Of a stretch of 64,000 nt of DNA, positions 26,743-35,619 are shown piece by piece. The DNA is taken from positions 1-64,000 of the forward strand of contig NZ_QUEM01000017.1 of assembly GCF_003477995.1 (NCBI RefSeq), written 5' to 3'. Made by a program: the position numbers and the translations under genes. The DNA is from Bacteroides sp. OF04-15BH. Its GTDB lineage: Bacteria; Bacteroidota; Bacteroidia; Bacteroidales; Bacteroidaceae. Each line of letters begins with the position of its first letter. Position 1 is the stretch's first letter. A model generated the notes under the pieces. It ran no database searches. It was not told where the DNA came from and saw nothing but the letters and a program-made list of their open reading frames with translations.

Positions 26743-26774
26743 CAAAGATACAACATAATCCGAAATCGGACAAA
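26743..26774 (-). promoter_or_regulatory. Complete -33/-7 promoter of rplU-rpmA
   Basis: On the minus strand: TTTG (26774-26771), 20 bases, then TATCTTTG (26750-26743). This is the best-formed Bacteroidota promoter in the window. The predicted leader, about 26736 to 26656, contains a short hairpin ATACC-TAT-GGTAT. Confidence 0.75.
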
Positions 26775-26808
26775 TATTTATACTTACAGTTTTGGGATTT
26801 AATATTTT

Positions 26809-27747
26809 TTATAAATTGTTTTCTGTGAGATAGCGTTCAGCTTCAATGGCTGCCTTACAGCCGCTTCCTGCAGCAGTAATGGCCTGACGATAATGAGGAT
26901 CGGCTACATCGCCTGCTGCGAATACGCCCGGAACTCCTGTGCGTGGAGTTGCTCCTTCTGTCTGGATATATCCCACTTCGTCTGTTTGAATCCAAGGTTT
27001 GAAGATGTCTGAGTTTGGCTTGTGACCAATGGCCAGGAAGAATCCGTCTATAGCAATGTCATAACGGGTTTCGTCAGCTTCGCCCAAACGTTTTACCAGA
27101 TGTGCTCCTTCTACACCGTTTTCTCCGAAAAGACCCACGGTGTTGTGCTCAAAAAGAACTTCAATCTTAGGATTGTTCAGGACACGCTCCTGCATAATCT
27201 TTGAAGCACGAAGATAAGGCTTGCGCACAATCAGATAGACCTTGCTGGCCAGTCCTGCAAGATATGTGGCTTCTTCGCAGGCTGTATCACCGCCTCCGAC
27301 AACGGCTACCACCTTCTTGCGATAGAAGAAACCGTCGCAAGTGGCGCAGGCGCTGACTCCCATACCGGCGTATTTCTTTTCATCTTCCAGACCCAGATAT
27401 TTGGCAGTGGCTCCGGTTGCGATAATCAGAGTGTCGGCCGTAACCTCGTCTCCGTTGTCGAATGTTACCGTGTAAGGGCGTTTGCTCAAATCGGTCTTGA
27501 TGGCGATGGCGCTACGGATGTCTGCACCGAAGCGTTCAGCCTGCTTGCGCAGATCGTCCATCAGCTCCGGACCGGTGATTCCTTCCGGATAACCCGGGAA
27601 ATTCTCTACTTCTGTGGTTGTGGTCAACTGTCCTCCAGGCTGTATTCCTTCATAGACAACCGGATTCAGATTGGCGCGACCGGCATAGATTGCCGCAGTG
27701 TATCCGGCCGGGCCGGAACCTATAATCAGGCAACGAATATGTTCCAT
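26809..27747 (-). CDS. trxB: Thioredoxin reductase
   Basis: 312 residues. FAD-binding GSGPAGYTAAIYAGRANL at the N-terminus, redox-active SACATCDG (C134, C137), NADPH-binding VVGGGDTACEEA, and the late FAD motif GVFAAGDVADPHYRQ. Transfers electrons from NADPH to thioredoxin. Last gene of a minus-strand cluster with the lolA-like gene and ftsK (32-base gap). Cytosolic. Confidence 0.97.
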   Translation of the reverse strand: MEHIRCLIIGSGPAGYTAAIYAGRANLNPVVYEGIQPGGQLTTTTEVENFPGYPEGITGPELMDDLRKQAERFGADIRSAIAIKTDLSKRPYTVTFDNGDEVTADTLIIATGATAKYLGLEDEKKYAGMGVSACATCDGFFYRKKVVAVVGGGDTACEEATYLAGLASKVYLIVRKPYLRASKIMQERVLNNPKIEVLFEHNTVGLFGENGVEGAHLVKRLGEADETRYDIAIDGFFLAIGHKPNSDIFKPWIQTDEVGYIQTEGATPRTGVPGVFAAGDVADPHYRQAITAAGSGCKAAIEAERYLTENNL

Positions 27748-27779
27748 AATAATTCTTGTTTTTATTTGATGTAAATGAA

Positions 27780-28418
27780 TTATCTCAAATCAATCACTTC
27801 TGCGTTAGGATACGCTTCTTTGGGGAAGGTGAAGTCCTGATCGTTGAATTTTTGCTGGTTTTTGAAATCACGGACAACGATTTTGGTCCAGCTTCCGTTT
27901 TTCTGACGGAAACGGATGCAGAAAGGAGTATAGTTGCTTTGGCTCACGTCCAGAAGAATTTCCTGGATGTCATTTGATTTGCTTTCAGCTGTGAGTCTTA
28001 CGGTATATACTCCCTGACCCCGAAGAGTTCCTTTCTGGACAGAGTAGTTGAATCCTTTTTTATAAATGTTTAAAATGGCGTAGGGATTCATTCCCTGCAA
28101 TTCAGAGGCCGAAGGGGTGCTGACATTGACTTCATCGTTCTGTTTGAGGTAGCTCCATTGGGTCTTTCCGTCAAACCAGGTGATCAGATCGTTGGTGGTC
28201 AGCTGGAATTTTTGTCCTTTGATTTTCATTGTGCCCGCGCTGCTGCCCTGAGACTGTCCGTTGACAAAATTCTCGGCAGTGAATCTGGCGCTGATTCCTT
28301 TGCCTTTTTCAAAAGCTTTTTCTGTAGCTTCCAGTACTTTTCTTGCTTGCGGATCTTTTTGTGCAGCAACATTTTGAAGGGTGCATACGAACAAAAGTAA
28401 TAAAAAGATTTTCTTCAT
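27780..28418 (-). CDS. LolA-like outer-membrane lipoprotein carrier protein
   Basis: 212 residues with a signal peptide (MKKIFLLLLFVCTLQNVAAQ). LolA/LolB-type half-barrel pattern: AGTMKIKGQKFQLTTNDLIT, WFDGKTQWSYL, VSTPSASELQGMNPYAIL. Periplasmic chaperone for lipoproteins is the family role; Bacteroidota encode several paralogues, so the specific cargo is uncertain. Nine bases downstream of ftsK. Confidence 0.85.
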   Translation of the reverse strand: MKKIFLLLLFVCTLQNVAAQKDPQARKVLEATEKAFEKGKGISARFTAENFVNGQSQGSSAGTMKIKGQKFQLTTNDLITWFDGKTQWSYLKQNDEVNVSTPSASELQGMNPYAILNIYKKGFNYSVQKGTLRGQGVYTVRLTAESKSNDIQEILLDVSQSNYTPFCIRFRQKNGSWTKIVVRDFKNQQKFNDQDFTFPKEAYPNAEVIDLR

Positions 28419-28427
28419 AGGTCTTTG

Positions 28428-30941
28428 TTATCTTAAATTATTTAAACGCATTTCCAGATCAGTTTCATCCACGCAGAGTACTTCGCGCGGCTTGCTTCCC
28501 TGAGCAGAACCGACAATGCCGGCTTTCTCCAACTGGTCCATAAGACGACCGGCACGGTTGTAGCCGATGGAGAATTTTCTTTGAATCATGGAGGTTGATC
28601 CCTGTTGAGTATTTACAATCATGTGTGCGGCTTCCTCAAATAAAGGATCGAGATTGCCCATGTCCACATTACCGGTGCTTTCCTCGCCTTCAATCTCAAC
28701 ACGCGGCAATTCAAACGGACCGGCATAGCTTTGCTGTTTGGCGATGTAGTTGGCTATATGTTCCACTTCCGGAGTGTCTACAAAAGCACACTGCACACGT
28801 ACCGGCTCACTGCCACTGAGGAAAAGCATGTCTCCGCGGCCAATCAGCTGGTTGGCACCCGGACGGTCCAGAATGGTGCGCGAGTCAATCATGGAACTTA
28901 CCTTGAAAGCCATGCGGGCCGGGAAGTTGGCCTTGATGGTACCGGTAATGATATTGGTGGTCGGACGCTGGGTGGCGATAATCATGTGGATACCTACTGC
29001 ACGTGCCAGCTGGGCAATACGGGCTATCGGTAATTCGATTTCCTTGCCCGCCGTCATAATCAGGTCGCCGAACTCATCAATGACAACGACAATGTAAGGC
29101 ATAAAGCGGTGTCCGTTTTCCGGATTCAACTGACGGTTCTTGAATTTGGTATTATATTCCTTCAGATTACGGGCACGGGCTTTTTTCAGCAAGTCATAGC
29201 GGCTGTCCATTTCCTGACACAGACTCTTCAGGGTCTGTACCACTTTATTGACATCGGTAATGATCGCTTCTCCCGGTTCGTCTGCTACTTTAGCCAGGAA
29301 ATGATTTTCAATTGGCGAGTAGATACTGAATTCCACTTTCTTGGGATCGACCATAACGAACTTCAGTTCCGCCGGATGCTTCTTATAAAGCAAGGACGTG
29401 ATGATGGCATTCAAGCCGACTGACTTACCCTGTCCGGTGGCACCGGCAACCAGCAGGTGAGGCATTTTGGCCAGATCGACCATAAATACTTCGTTGGTAA
29501 TGGTTTTTCCCAATGCGATAGGCAGCTCCATGTCGGCCTCCTGAAATTTTTTGCTGTTCAGAATACTTTCCATGGAAACCATCTGAGGACGGGCGTTCGG
29601 TACTTCAATACCGATGGTTCCCTTTCCGGGTATCGGGGCTATAATACGGATACCCAGGGCACTTAGACTCAGGGCAATATCATCTTCCAGATTCTTGATC
29701 TTGGAGATGCGTACTCCTTTGGCCGGAGTGATTTCATAAAGCGTGATGGTTGGGCCGACAGTGGCTTTGATCGAAGAAATGCCGACACCGAAGTTTTGCA
29801 GAACTTCGATGATCTGGTCCTTATTCTTGTTCTGTTCCTCCATGTCAATGCCCGAGCCGGTTTCTTCGTAGCGGTTGAGCAGTTCCAGAACCGGATATTT
29901 ATAGTTTTCCAGATCCAGTTTGGGATCGAAAGGTTCCAATGCTCCTTTACCGTTGCTGTTGGCTGTTTCTTCTTGGGTGGTTTCTGCAATATCCAAAGGA
30001 ATATCAGTGTCTTTCAGCACGGGAACAGCTGAAGGAGGGGCCTTGGGAACAACAGGCTCGGTCTGCACCGGTTTGGACGATGTAGTAGGAGTCAGGTCAA
30101 AATCAATGGTAGCCTGTGTGGATGTTTCATTTTCCGGAACCGTGTCTTCTGTTTCTTCCTCTTTTTCTGGGGACGGAGAAACCGGTTCCGGCGTTTCCGT
30201 TGTCGGATTTACGGCGCTGTCTTCGGAGTTGCTGTTTCCTCTCTTAAAGGGTGTTTGCGGAATCTTTGATTTGATATAATCCACCGGATTCAGCAATTTA
30301 CGTACGAAAATAATCGTTGTTTTGCTCAGATAGATGAAATACACCAGAGCGCTGAGCAGAATAATGAGGAATACTCCGAATGAGCCCGCTGATTGAGTCA
30401 GGCGCTCCACGATGTATTGGCCGTGATGACCTCCTGGATTTAAAAAACTCCAGGAAGGGATTCTGGAGATCAGATTATCCAGAAAATAGGAAGAAGATAT
30501 GGAAACCCAAAATGTCAGGAAGGCACAGTGGAGAAACCATTTCCATAAGCGTATGTGATAAGCTTTGGTCAGTTTCATGGATGCGGCCAACAGGAAAATC
30601 GGGATGAAAAATGCGGCAAAGCCGAAGCATTGGTTCATCCAGAAATCGGCACAATATGCGCCGATGCTGCCTGCGTAATTGGCAAAACCTTCATGGGCAT
30701 GAGCTTCGATAAGTCCTTGATCTTCAGCTCCGGTGAAAATATGTGATGAAAAAGACAACAGCATCAGCAAACTGATGACGAGCAGAATACTTCCTGCCAG
30801 AAAATGAAAGGTTTCCTGACGGTTGGGCTGTTCGTTTGCTGAAGTCTGATTCTTGTTTTTTTTCTTTCCTGATGCCGAGTTGTTTTTTGAGGTTTTGTTT
30901 CCTAATTTGGTTATTTGTATTGTAGTGTTGTTTTTAGACAT
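28428..30941 (-). CDS. ftsK: FtsK/SpoIIIE family DNA translocase
   Basis: 837 residues. Lys/Asn-rich cytoplasmic start, four membrane segments between about 45 and 215, and a Pro/Thr/Glu-rich linker (about 225-340). The motor has Walker A LLVAGATGQGKSVGLNAI (Lys506), Walker B IVVVIDEFGDLIM, and ATQRPTTNIITG. It ends with a winged-helix gamma domain (QRKFSIGYNRAGRLMDQLEK). Moves chromosome termini during division. Heads the ftsK-lolA-like-trxB operon. Confidence 0.96.
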   Translation of the reverse strand: MSKNNTTIQITKLGNKTSKNNSASGKKKNKNQTSANEQPNRQETFHFLAGSILLVISLLMLLSFSSHIFTGAEDQGLIEAHAHEGFANYAGSIGAYCADFWMNQCFGFAAFFIPIFLLAASMKLTKAYHIRLWKWFLHCAFLTFWVSISSSYFLDNLISRIPSWSFLNPGGHHGQYIVERLTQSAGSFGVFLIILLSALVYFIYLSKTTIIFVRKLLNPVDYIKSKIPQTPFKRGNSNSEDSAVNPTTETPEPVSPSPEKEEETEDTVPENETSTQATIDFDLTPTTSSKPVQTEPVVPKAPPSAVPVLKDTDIPLDIAETTQEETANSNGKGALEPFDPKLDLENYKYPVLELLNRYEETGSGIDMEEQNKNKDQIIEVLQNFGVGISSIKATVGPTITLYEITPAKGVRISKIKNLEDDIALSLSALGIRIIAPIPGKGTIGIEVPNARPQMVSMESILNSKKFQEADMELPIALGKTITNEVFMVDLAKMPHLLVAGATGQGKSVGLNAIITSLLYKKHPAELKFVMVDPKKVEFSIYSPIENHFLAKVADEPGEAIITDVNKVVQTLKSLCQEMDSRYDLLKKARARNLKEYNTKFKNRQLNPENGHRFMPYIVVVIDEFGDLIMTAGKEIELPIARIAQLARAVGIHMIIATQRPTTNIITGTIKANFPARMAFKVSSMIDSRTILDRPGANQLIGRGDMLFLSGSEPVRVQCAFVDTPEVEHIANYIAKQQSYAGPFELPRVEIEGEESTGNVDMGNLDPLFEEAAHMIVNTQQGSTSMIQRKFSIGYNRAGRLMDQLEKAGIVGSAQGSKPREVLCVDETDLEMRLNNLR

Positions 30942-30969
30942 GTAAAATGGCTTTTAAGAGAATCTTTCG

Positions 30970-30977
30970 CAAAATTA
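30970..30977 (-). promoter_or_regulatory. -7 box for ftsK
   Basis: TAATTTTG on the minus strand, 28 bases upstream of the ftsK start codon. Confidence 0.5.
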
Positions 30978-31020
30978 ATCTAAAATCGCATATCTCTGTA
31001 TATTTTCATGTGAAATTTGT

Positions 31021-31028
31021 TACCTTTG
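31021..31028 (+). promoter_or_regulatory. -7 box for the DUF5063 gene
   Basis: TACCTTTG, 33 bases before the ATG at 31062. Confidence 0.55.
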
Positions 31029-31061
31029 TAACGTGAATTTATTTAAAAGAACCACAGTTTT

Positions 31062-31625
31062 ATGGAAAAGATAAAGGCAGTGATTTATGCTAAAGATGTT
31101 TTGGAGTTTGTGACTGTAGGCGTGCAGTTTTGTGCTTTTCTGGAGCAGGATTCGCCGACAAAAACCAACGACTTCATGGCAACCTTATTGAAACTTCTTC
31201 CTTTGCTGTATTTAAAGGCTGAAATGTTGCCTCGCGTAGACGACATGCAAGACTGCTTCCCTGAAGAATTTGTTACAGAACAGGACTATGATGCTGTTCG
31301 TGCCCGGGTGGCCGCCCTTTTGGGAGATAAGGACGCTTATCTGGATCTGGATATTGCCAATCTGTATTATGTGCAGGAACCTCAGGTAAAGAGTATTTCG
31401 GAAGATCTGGCTGATGTTTATCAGGCTGTCCGGAATTTTGTGACTACGTATAAACTGGAAATAGAGCAGAGCATGTATGATGCTTTGGGACAGGTAAAGG
31501 AACAGTTTGATTTATATTGGGGACAGACCTTGCTGAATGCGCTTCGTGCCTTGCATGGCGTGCGTTCTGCAGAACGAAACGATCCGGACGAGGAGCACGA
31601 TGCCGAGGACGATTTTTTAGATTAA
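31062..31625 (+). CDS. DUF5063-like protein
   Basis: 187 residues, all-helical and acidic, no signal peptide, no recognisable catalytic motif. Ends with a strongly acidic stretch (DPDEEHDAEDDFLD). Matches my memory of DUF5063, a Bacteroidota family placed upstream of a 3'-5' exonuclease gene as here (19-base gap). Function unknown. Confidence 0.75.
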   Translation: MEKIKAVIYAKDVLEFVTVGVQFCAFLEQDSPTKTNDFMATLLKLLPLLYLKAEMLPRVDDMQDCFPEEFVTEQDYDAVRARVAALLGDKDAYLDLDIANLYYVQEPQVKSISEDLADVYQAVRNFVTTYKLEIEQSMYDALGQVKEQFDLYWGQTLLNALRALHGVRSAERNDPDEEHDAEDDFLD

Positions 31626-31644
31626 GGGAGCGTAGAAGGAGATT

Positions 31645-32298
31645 ATGAAAACACTATATAACAAATTTGACAAGCGGGAACTGGCCTCACTGCCCAGAGT
31701 GCTTTTCGAAGGAAGAATTTTTACCATACAAACGGAGGCGGAAGCCAATAAGGCTGTTGATTATCTGTTGTCCTTCGGGCTATTGGGCGTAGATACGGAA
31801 ACCCGTCCTTCTTTTAAAAAGGGAAAGGTAAATTCGGTTGCCTTGTTGCAGGTCTCCACGGAAGATACCTGTTTCCTGTTTCGTTTGAACCGCATCGGTT
31901 TGTCTCAGGCTTTGATTCGTCTGCTGGAAGATAAAAAAGTCCTGAAAGTAGGTCTTTCCCTGAAGGATGATTTGGCCATGTTGCGGAAAAGGGCTGACTT
32001 TGCTCCCGGAAAATTTCTGGAACTGCAGGACTTTGTCAAGAATATTGGTATTGAAGACATGAGCCTGCAGAAAATATATGCCAATCTGTTTCGGGAAAAG
32101 ATTTCCAAGGGGCAGAGACTGACCAACTGGGAAGCGGATATCCTGACCGACGGTCAGAAATTATATGCTGCAACAGATGCCTGGGCTTGTGTCCGCATAT
32201 ACAACGAACTGAATGTTCTGGCACAGAATCGTGACTATGAATTGATTGTGAGAACAGAAGAGACTATAAATAATAATCCTAATAATAATTATGTATAA
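31645..32298 (+). CDS. RNase D-like 3'-5' exonuclease domain protein
   Basis: 217 residues consisting of one DEDDy exonuclease domain: motif I GVDTETRPSFKKG, motif II in KVGLSLKDDLAML, motif III KLYAATDAWACVRIY (Tyr and Asp present). It lacks the HRDC domains of RNase D, so it is a short single-domain version that may act on RNA or DNA ends. Overlaps the downstream methyltransferase start by eight bases. Confidence 0.88.
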   Translation: MKTLYNKFDKRELASLPRVLFEGRIFTIQTEAEANKAVDYLLSFGLLGVDTETRPSFKKGKVNSVALLQVSTEDTCFLFRLNRIGLSQALIRLLEDKKVLKVGLSLKDDLAMLRKRADFAPGKFLELQDFVKNIGIEDMSLQKIYANLFREKISKGQRLTNWEADILTDGQKLYAATDAWACVRIYNELNVLAQNRDYELIVRTEETINNNPNNNYV

Positions 32299-33472
32299 GA
32301 ATGTTTTTCTGAAAAAAGGGAAAGAGGAAAGCCTCAAGCGTTTTCATCCCTGGATATTTTCTGGAGCAATCCATCATATAGATGGGGAACCCGAAGAGGG
32401 GGATGTGGTTCGTGTCGTATCGGCTGAAGGCAAATTCTTGGCGGTGGGACACTGGCAAATCGGATCTATTGCTGTTCGTGTACTGTCTTTCTCTGATATA
32501 GAAATCAATGCGGCATTCTGGGAAGAAAGAGTACGGGTGGCCTATAATATGCGTTGTGCCATTGGAGTGGCCGGTACTGAGCAAAACAATACCTACCGTC
32601 TGATTCATGGAGAAGGTGACTGTCTGCCCGGACTTGTGGTTGATGTTTACGGAAAAACAGCCGTGATGCAGGCACATAGTGTCGGCATGCATGTGGACCG
32701 TATGGCTATTGCCGATGCTTTGCTGAGTCAGACACAAGGTGCGGTGGAACATGTCTATTATAAGAGTGAGACCACCCTTCCGTTTAAGGCTAATCTGGGA
32801 CAGGAAAACGGATTCATCCGGGGTGGTAGTGCCGATAATATTGCTGTTGAGAACGGACTGAAATTCCATATTGACTGGCTGAAGGGACAAAAGACCGGTT
32901 TCTTTGTAGACCAAAGAGACAACCGCTCTTTGCTGGAACATTATGCTCAGGGACGTGCTTTGCTGAACATGTTCTGTTATACGGGAGGATTCAGTGTGTA
33001 TGCCATGCGGGGAGGAGCCCGTCTGGTGCATTCTGTAGACAGTTCTGCCAAGGCGGTTGACCTGGTCAATAAAAATATTGAATTGAATTTCCCGGGAGAC
33101 CCGCGTCATCAGGCATTTGCCGAAGATGCATTCAAGTATTTGGATGCAATGGGAGACCAGTATGATTTGATCATTCTCGATCCTCCTGCATTTGCAAAAC
33201 ATAAGGATTCCTTGAAACAGGCTTTAAAAGGATATACCCGTTTGAATGCAAAAGCTTTTGAGAAAATCCAACCGGGCGGTATCTTGTTTACCTTCAGTTG
33301 CTCTCAGGTTGTCAGCAAGGATAATTTCCGTACAGCTGTGTTTAGTGCTGCTGCTCAGAGCGGAAGACGTGTACGAATATTGCATCAGTTGCATCAGCCG
33401 GCAGATCACCCGATAAATATCTATCATCCTGAAGGTGAGTATCTTAAGGGATTGGTGCTCTATGTTGAATAA
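32291..33472 (+). CDS. Class I SAM-dependent rRNA methyltransferase (RlmI-like)
   Basis: 393 residues. N-terminal PUA domain (LKRFHPWIFSGAIHHIDGEP), a central domain, and a Rossmann methyltransferase with NMFCYTGGFSVYAMRGGA, the substrate motif ILDPPAFAK, and FTFSCSQVVS supplying the cysteine expected for 5-methylcytosine chemistry. RlmI methylates 23S rRNA C1962 in E. coli; orthology is likely but not proven. Third gene after DUF5063 and the exonuclease. Confidence 0.88.
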   Translation: MYKNVFLKKGKEESLKRFHPWIFSGAIHHIDGEPEEGDVVRVVSAEGKFLAVGHWQIGSIAVRVLSFSDIEINAAFWEERVRVAYNMRCAIGVAGTEQNNTYRLIHGEGDCLPGLVVDVYGKTAVMQAHSVGMHVDRMAIADALLSQTQGAVEHVYYKSETTLPFKANLGQENGFIRGGSADNIAVENGLKFHIDWLKGQKTGFFVDQRDNRSLLEHYAQGRALLNMFCYTGGFSVYAMRGGARLVHSVDSSAKAVDLVNKNIELNFPGDPRHQAFAEDAFKYLDAMGDQYDLIILDPPAFAKHKDSLKQALKGYTRLNAKAFEKIQPGGILFTFSCSQVVSKDNFRTAVFSAAAQSGRRVRILHQLHQPADHPINIYHPEGEYLKGLVLYVE

Positions 33473-33533
33473 AATGACTAATGTTAAAGTATATAAAATT
33501 GGAGAAAAATAATGCCGTCAGCTATTGCTGATT

Positions 33534-33570
33534 CATGGAAAAACACTACTTTTGCACTGTGTTTTTCATG
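33534..33570. repeat. Inverted repeat flanking a -7 box
   Basis: CATGGAAAAACAC (33534-33546) and GTGTTTTTCATG (33559-33570) pair along 12 bases with a single bulged G. The -7 box TACTTTTG lies exactly in the loop. Could be an operator or coincidence. Confidence 0.6.
33547..33554 (+). promoter_or_regulatory. Orphan -7 box in the rlmI-MFS intergenic region
   Basis: TACTTTTG with no annotated gene start close behind; followed by a terminator some 50 bases later, suggesting a short non-coding transcript. Confidence 0.5.
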
Positions 33571-33629
33571 GTATTAGATTTAAGGTTAACGAAAAGATTG
33601 GTTGTCGAGATGACAACCTTCTTTTTTTT
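33561..33629 (+). ncRNA. Candidate small RNA of about 70 bases
   Basis: Predicted from a -7 box (33547-33554) and an intrinsic terminator (33600-33629). A possible 26-codon frame (ATG at 33568, MVLDLRLTKRLVVEMTT...) runs through the terminator hairpin and is unlikely to be a gene. No match to a named RNA family is claimed. The rest of 33473-33773 holds only the MFS promoter. Confidence 0.35.
33600..33629 (+). terminator. Intrinsic terminator
   Basis: GGTTGTC-GAGAT-GACAACC followed by TTC and eight T. It is 128 bases after the rlmI stop and right after the orphan promoter. Confidence 0.75.
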
Positions 33630-33726
33630 ATATAGGTTTCTGTCCTGATTTTGAACCGAAAAAATGAAAAACCGGATGCCTTTTATGATTTTTGGAGTCA
33701 AAAGTCGTATAATCAAAAATCTTTTT

Positions 33727-33734
33727 TAAATTTG
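33727..33734 (+). promoter_or_regulatory. -7 box for the MFS transporter operon
   Basis: TAAATTTG, 39 bases before the ATG at 33774. Confidence 0.55.
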
Positions 33735-33773
33735 CACTTTATAACTATTGTTTTATTGCAAAATTAAAAAGGT

Positions 33774-35045
33774 ATGAGTTTAAAGGTTAGACTAACGATC
33801 ATGAACTTTTTGGAGTTCGCAGTATGGGGAGCATACTTGACTTCTATGGGAAGTTACTTGGCTCAGGTCGGTCAGGCTGAAAATATAGGCTGGTTCTATT
33901 CCATTCAAGGTGTTGTTTCGTTGTTTATGCCCGCTTTGGTCGGAATTATTGCGGACCGCTGGGTACAGGGACAAAAGATGTTGGGTATCTGTCATTTTCT
34001 GGCAGGTGCATTCATGCTGGCTGCTTCTTATTATGGAGTGAGTGCCGGAGAGCAGGTTTCTTTCTCAACCCTATTCAGTCTTTATACGGTCAGTGTAGCC
34101 TTTTTCATGCCTACAATTGCTTTGTCCAATTCTGTGGCATACTCCGTTTTGGATCGTGCCGGTATGGATACCGTGAAGCATTTCCCTCCAATCCGTGTGT
34201 TCGGAACCGTTGGTTTTATCTGTTCCATGTGGGTGGTTGACCTGGGCGGTATGCAGCAGAATGCCTTGCAGTTTGCCTTTTCCGGAATCCTGAGTTTTAT
34301 TCTGGCCCTTTATGTCTTTACCTTACCTGCATGTCCGGTAAATCGGGAGGGCAATGCAAAGAGTCTTTCGGAAGCCTTGGGACTCCAGGCATTCCGTTTG
34401 TTTAAAATCAAAAAGATGGCCGTGTTCTTCATCTTTTCTATGTTGTTAGGTATCTGCTTGCAGATTACCAATGGTTTTGCCGGACCATTTATCTTCTCTT
34501 TTGCCGGAATTCCGGAGTATGCAGACACTTTTGGAGTGCAGCATGCCAATATTCTTATCTCTTTGTCGCAGATGAGCGAAACCCTGTGTATTTTGTTAAT
34601 TCCTTTCTTCTTGCATCGTTTTGGAATTAAAATCGTGATGTTGATGGCGATGGTGGCCTGGGTACTTCGTTTCGCATTCTTTGCAATGGGAGATCCCGGT
34701 GACGGCGTCTGGTTGTTTATTTTGTCCATGATTGTTTATGGAGTAGCCTTTGACTTCTTTAATGTTTCCGGTTCTCTGTTTGTGGATAAGGAAACGGATA
34801 TTCATATCCGCAGTAGTGCACAGGGTCTGTTTATGGTAATGACCAACGGCCTGGGAGCTACAATCGGTACGTTGTGTGCTCAGGAAGTCATCAATAAATA
34901 TGTCTATAGTTTGCAAGATGCTACCGGGCATCAGATTGTAGAAGGATGGAGCACTTGCTGGTATCTGTTTGCGGCTTATGCTCTGGTTGTGGCTGTGCTT
35001 TTTGCTATTGTTTTCCGCTATAAGCATGAGCCCGATAAAATATAA
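33774..35045 (+). CDS. MFS transporter, nucleoside:H+ symporter (NupG) type
   Basis: 423 residues with about 12 membrane segments. Starts MSLKVRLTIMNFLEFAVWGA and contains LMPALVGIIADRW, the MFS loop motif after TM2, and VFGTVGFICSMW, as in nucleoside permeases of the NupG/XapB family. Likely imports nucleosides; because the operon ends with amino-sugar salvage genes, another sugar-containing substrate is possible. Four bases separate it from the bifunctional nuclease gene. Confidence 0.8.
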   Translation: MSLKVRLTIMNFLEFAVWGAYLTSMGSYLAQVGQAENIGWFYSIQGVVSLFMPALVGIIADRWVQGQKMLGICHFLAGAFMLAASYYGVSAGEQVSFSTLFSLYTVSVAFFMPTIALSNSVAYSVLDRAGMDTVKHFPPIRVFGTVGFICSMWVVDLGGMQQNALQFAFSGILSFILALYVFTLPACPVNREGNAKSLSEALGLQAFRLFKIKKMAVFFIFSMLLGICLQITNGFAGPFIFSFAGIPEYADTFGVQHANILISLSQMSETLCILLIPFFLHRFGIKIVMLMAMVAWVLRFAFFAMGDPGDGVWLFILSMIVYGVAFDFFNVSGSLFVDKETDIHIRSSAQGLFMVMTNGLGATIGTLCAQEVINKYVYSLQDATGHQIVEGWSTCWYLFAAYALVVAVLFAIVFRYKHEPDKI

Positions 35046-35049
35046 AAAT

Positions 35050-35619
35050 ATGGAAGAAAATACAGAACAATCTTATAAGTATTTGCAGGTTTCCAATGTG
35101 TCACAATGTTCCAAGGAAGGAAATGCCTATTTGGCCATACTGAAGGAAACGGATGGAGAGCGCATGCTTCCGGTGCTGATGGAGCGGCAAGATGCATTGC
35201 TTTTATTGTTGAAAATGAAGAAAGTCTTCATCGCGGCCACTCCGATTGATTTTTCGGATATCATGCTGGGCGTCTTCAATAATTTCTCTATCCGTTTGCG
35301 CGAGGTGAGAATCTGTGCGGTGAGAGGAGGAGTAACCTATTGTCATTTGTATTGTGAACAGTATGGAGAACGGAAAGTCATTTCTTATTGCAGGGCATCC
35401 AATGGTCTGGTGTTGGCGGCAACCTTTAAGTGTCCGATAACGATACATGAGGAACTCTTGAATTTGCAGTATATGCGTGAAGTGTCCGACGGAACCTATT
35501 CCATGCCGATAAATGCCGTCAGTAAGGAAGCTCTGGAGGAAGCCCTTAAGCGGGCGATAGAAACCGAAAACTATGAATTGGCGTCTTTGTTAAGAGACGA
35601 AATACAACGAAGAAAATGA
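35050..35619 (+). CDS. Bifunctional nuclease (DUF151) family protein with UVR motif
   Basis: 189 residues from the ATG at 35050 (MEENTEQSYKYLQVSNVSQC); the longer frame from 34969 would overlap the transporter. DUF151 domain at about 10-135 (AYLAILKETDGERMLPVLM) and a C-terminal UVR/UvrBC-interaction motif (EALKRAIETENYELASLLRD). Family members have been reported to degrade DNA and RNA. The stop overlaps the rsmE start as ATGA. Confidence 0.88.
   Translation: MEENTEQSYKYLQVSNVSQCSKEGNAYLAILKETDGERMLPVLMERQDALLLLLKMKKVFIAATPIDFSDIMLGVFNNFSIRLREVRICAVRGGVTYCHLYCEQYGERKVISYCRASNGLVLAATFKCPITIHEELLNLQYMREVSDGTYSMPINAVSKEALEEALKRAIETENYELASLLRDEIQRRK

Noticed and set aside
32279..33202. 307-codon minus-strand frame opposite the RlmI-like gene
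   Set aside because: Shadow of a clear methyltransferase; no independent evidence.
33568..33648. 26-codon frame (MVLDLRLTKRLVVEMTT...) in the candidate small RNA
   Set aside because: It runs through the terminator hairpin and T run, so it would not be fully transcribed.
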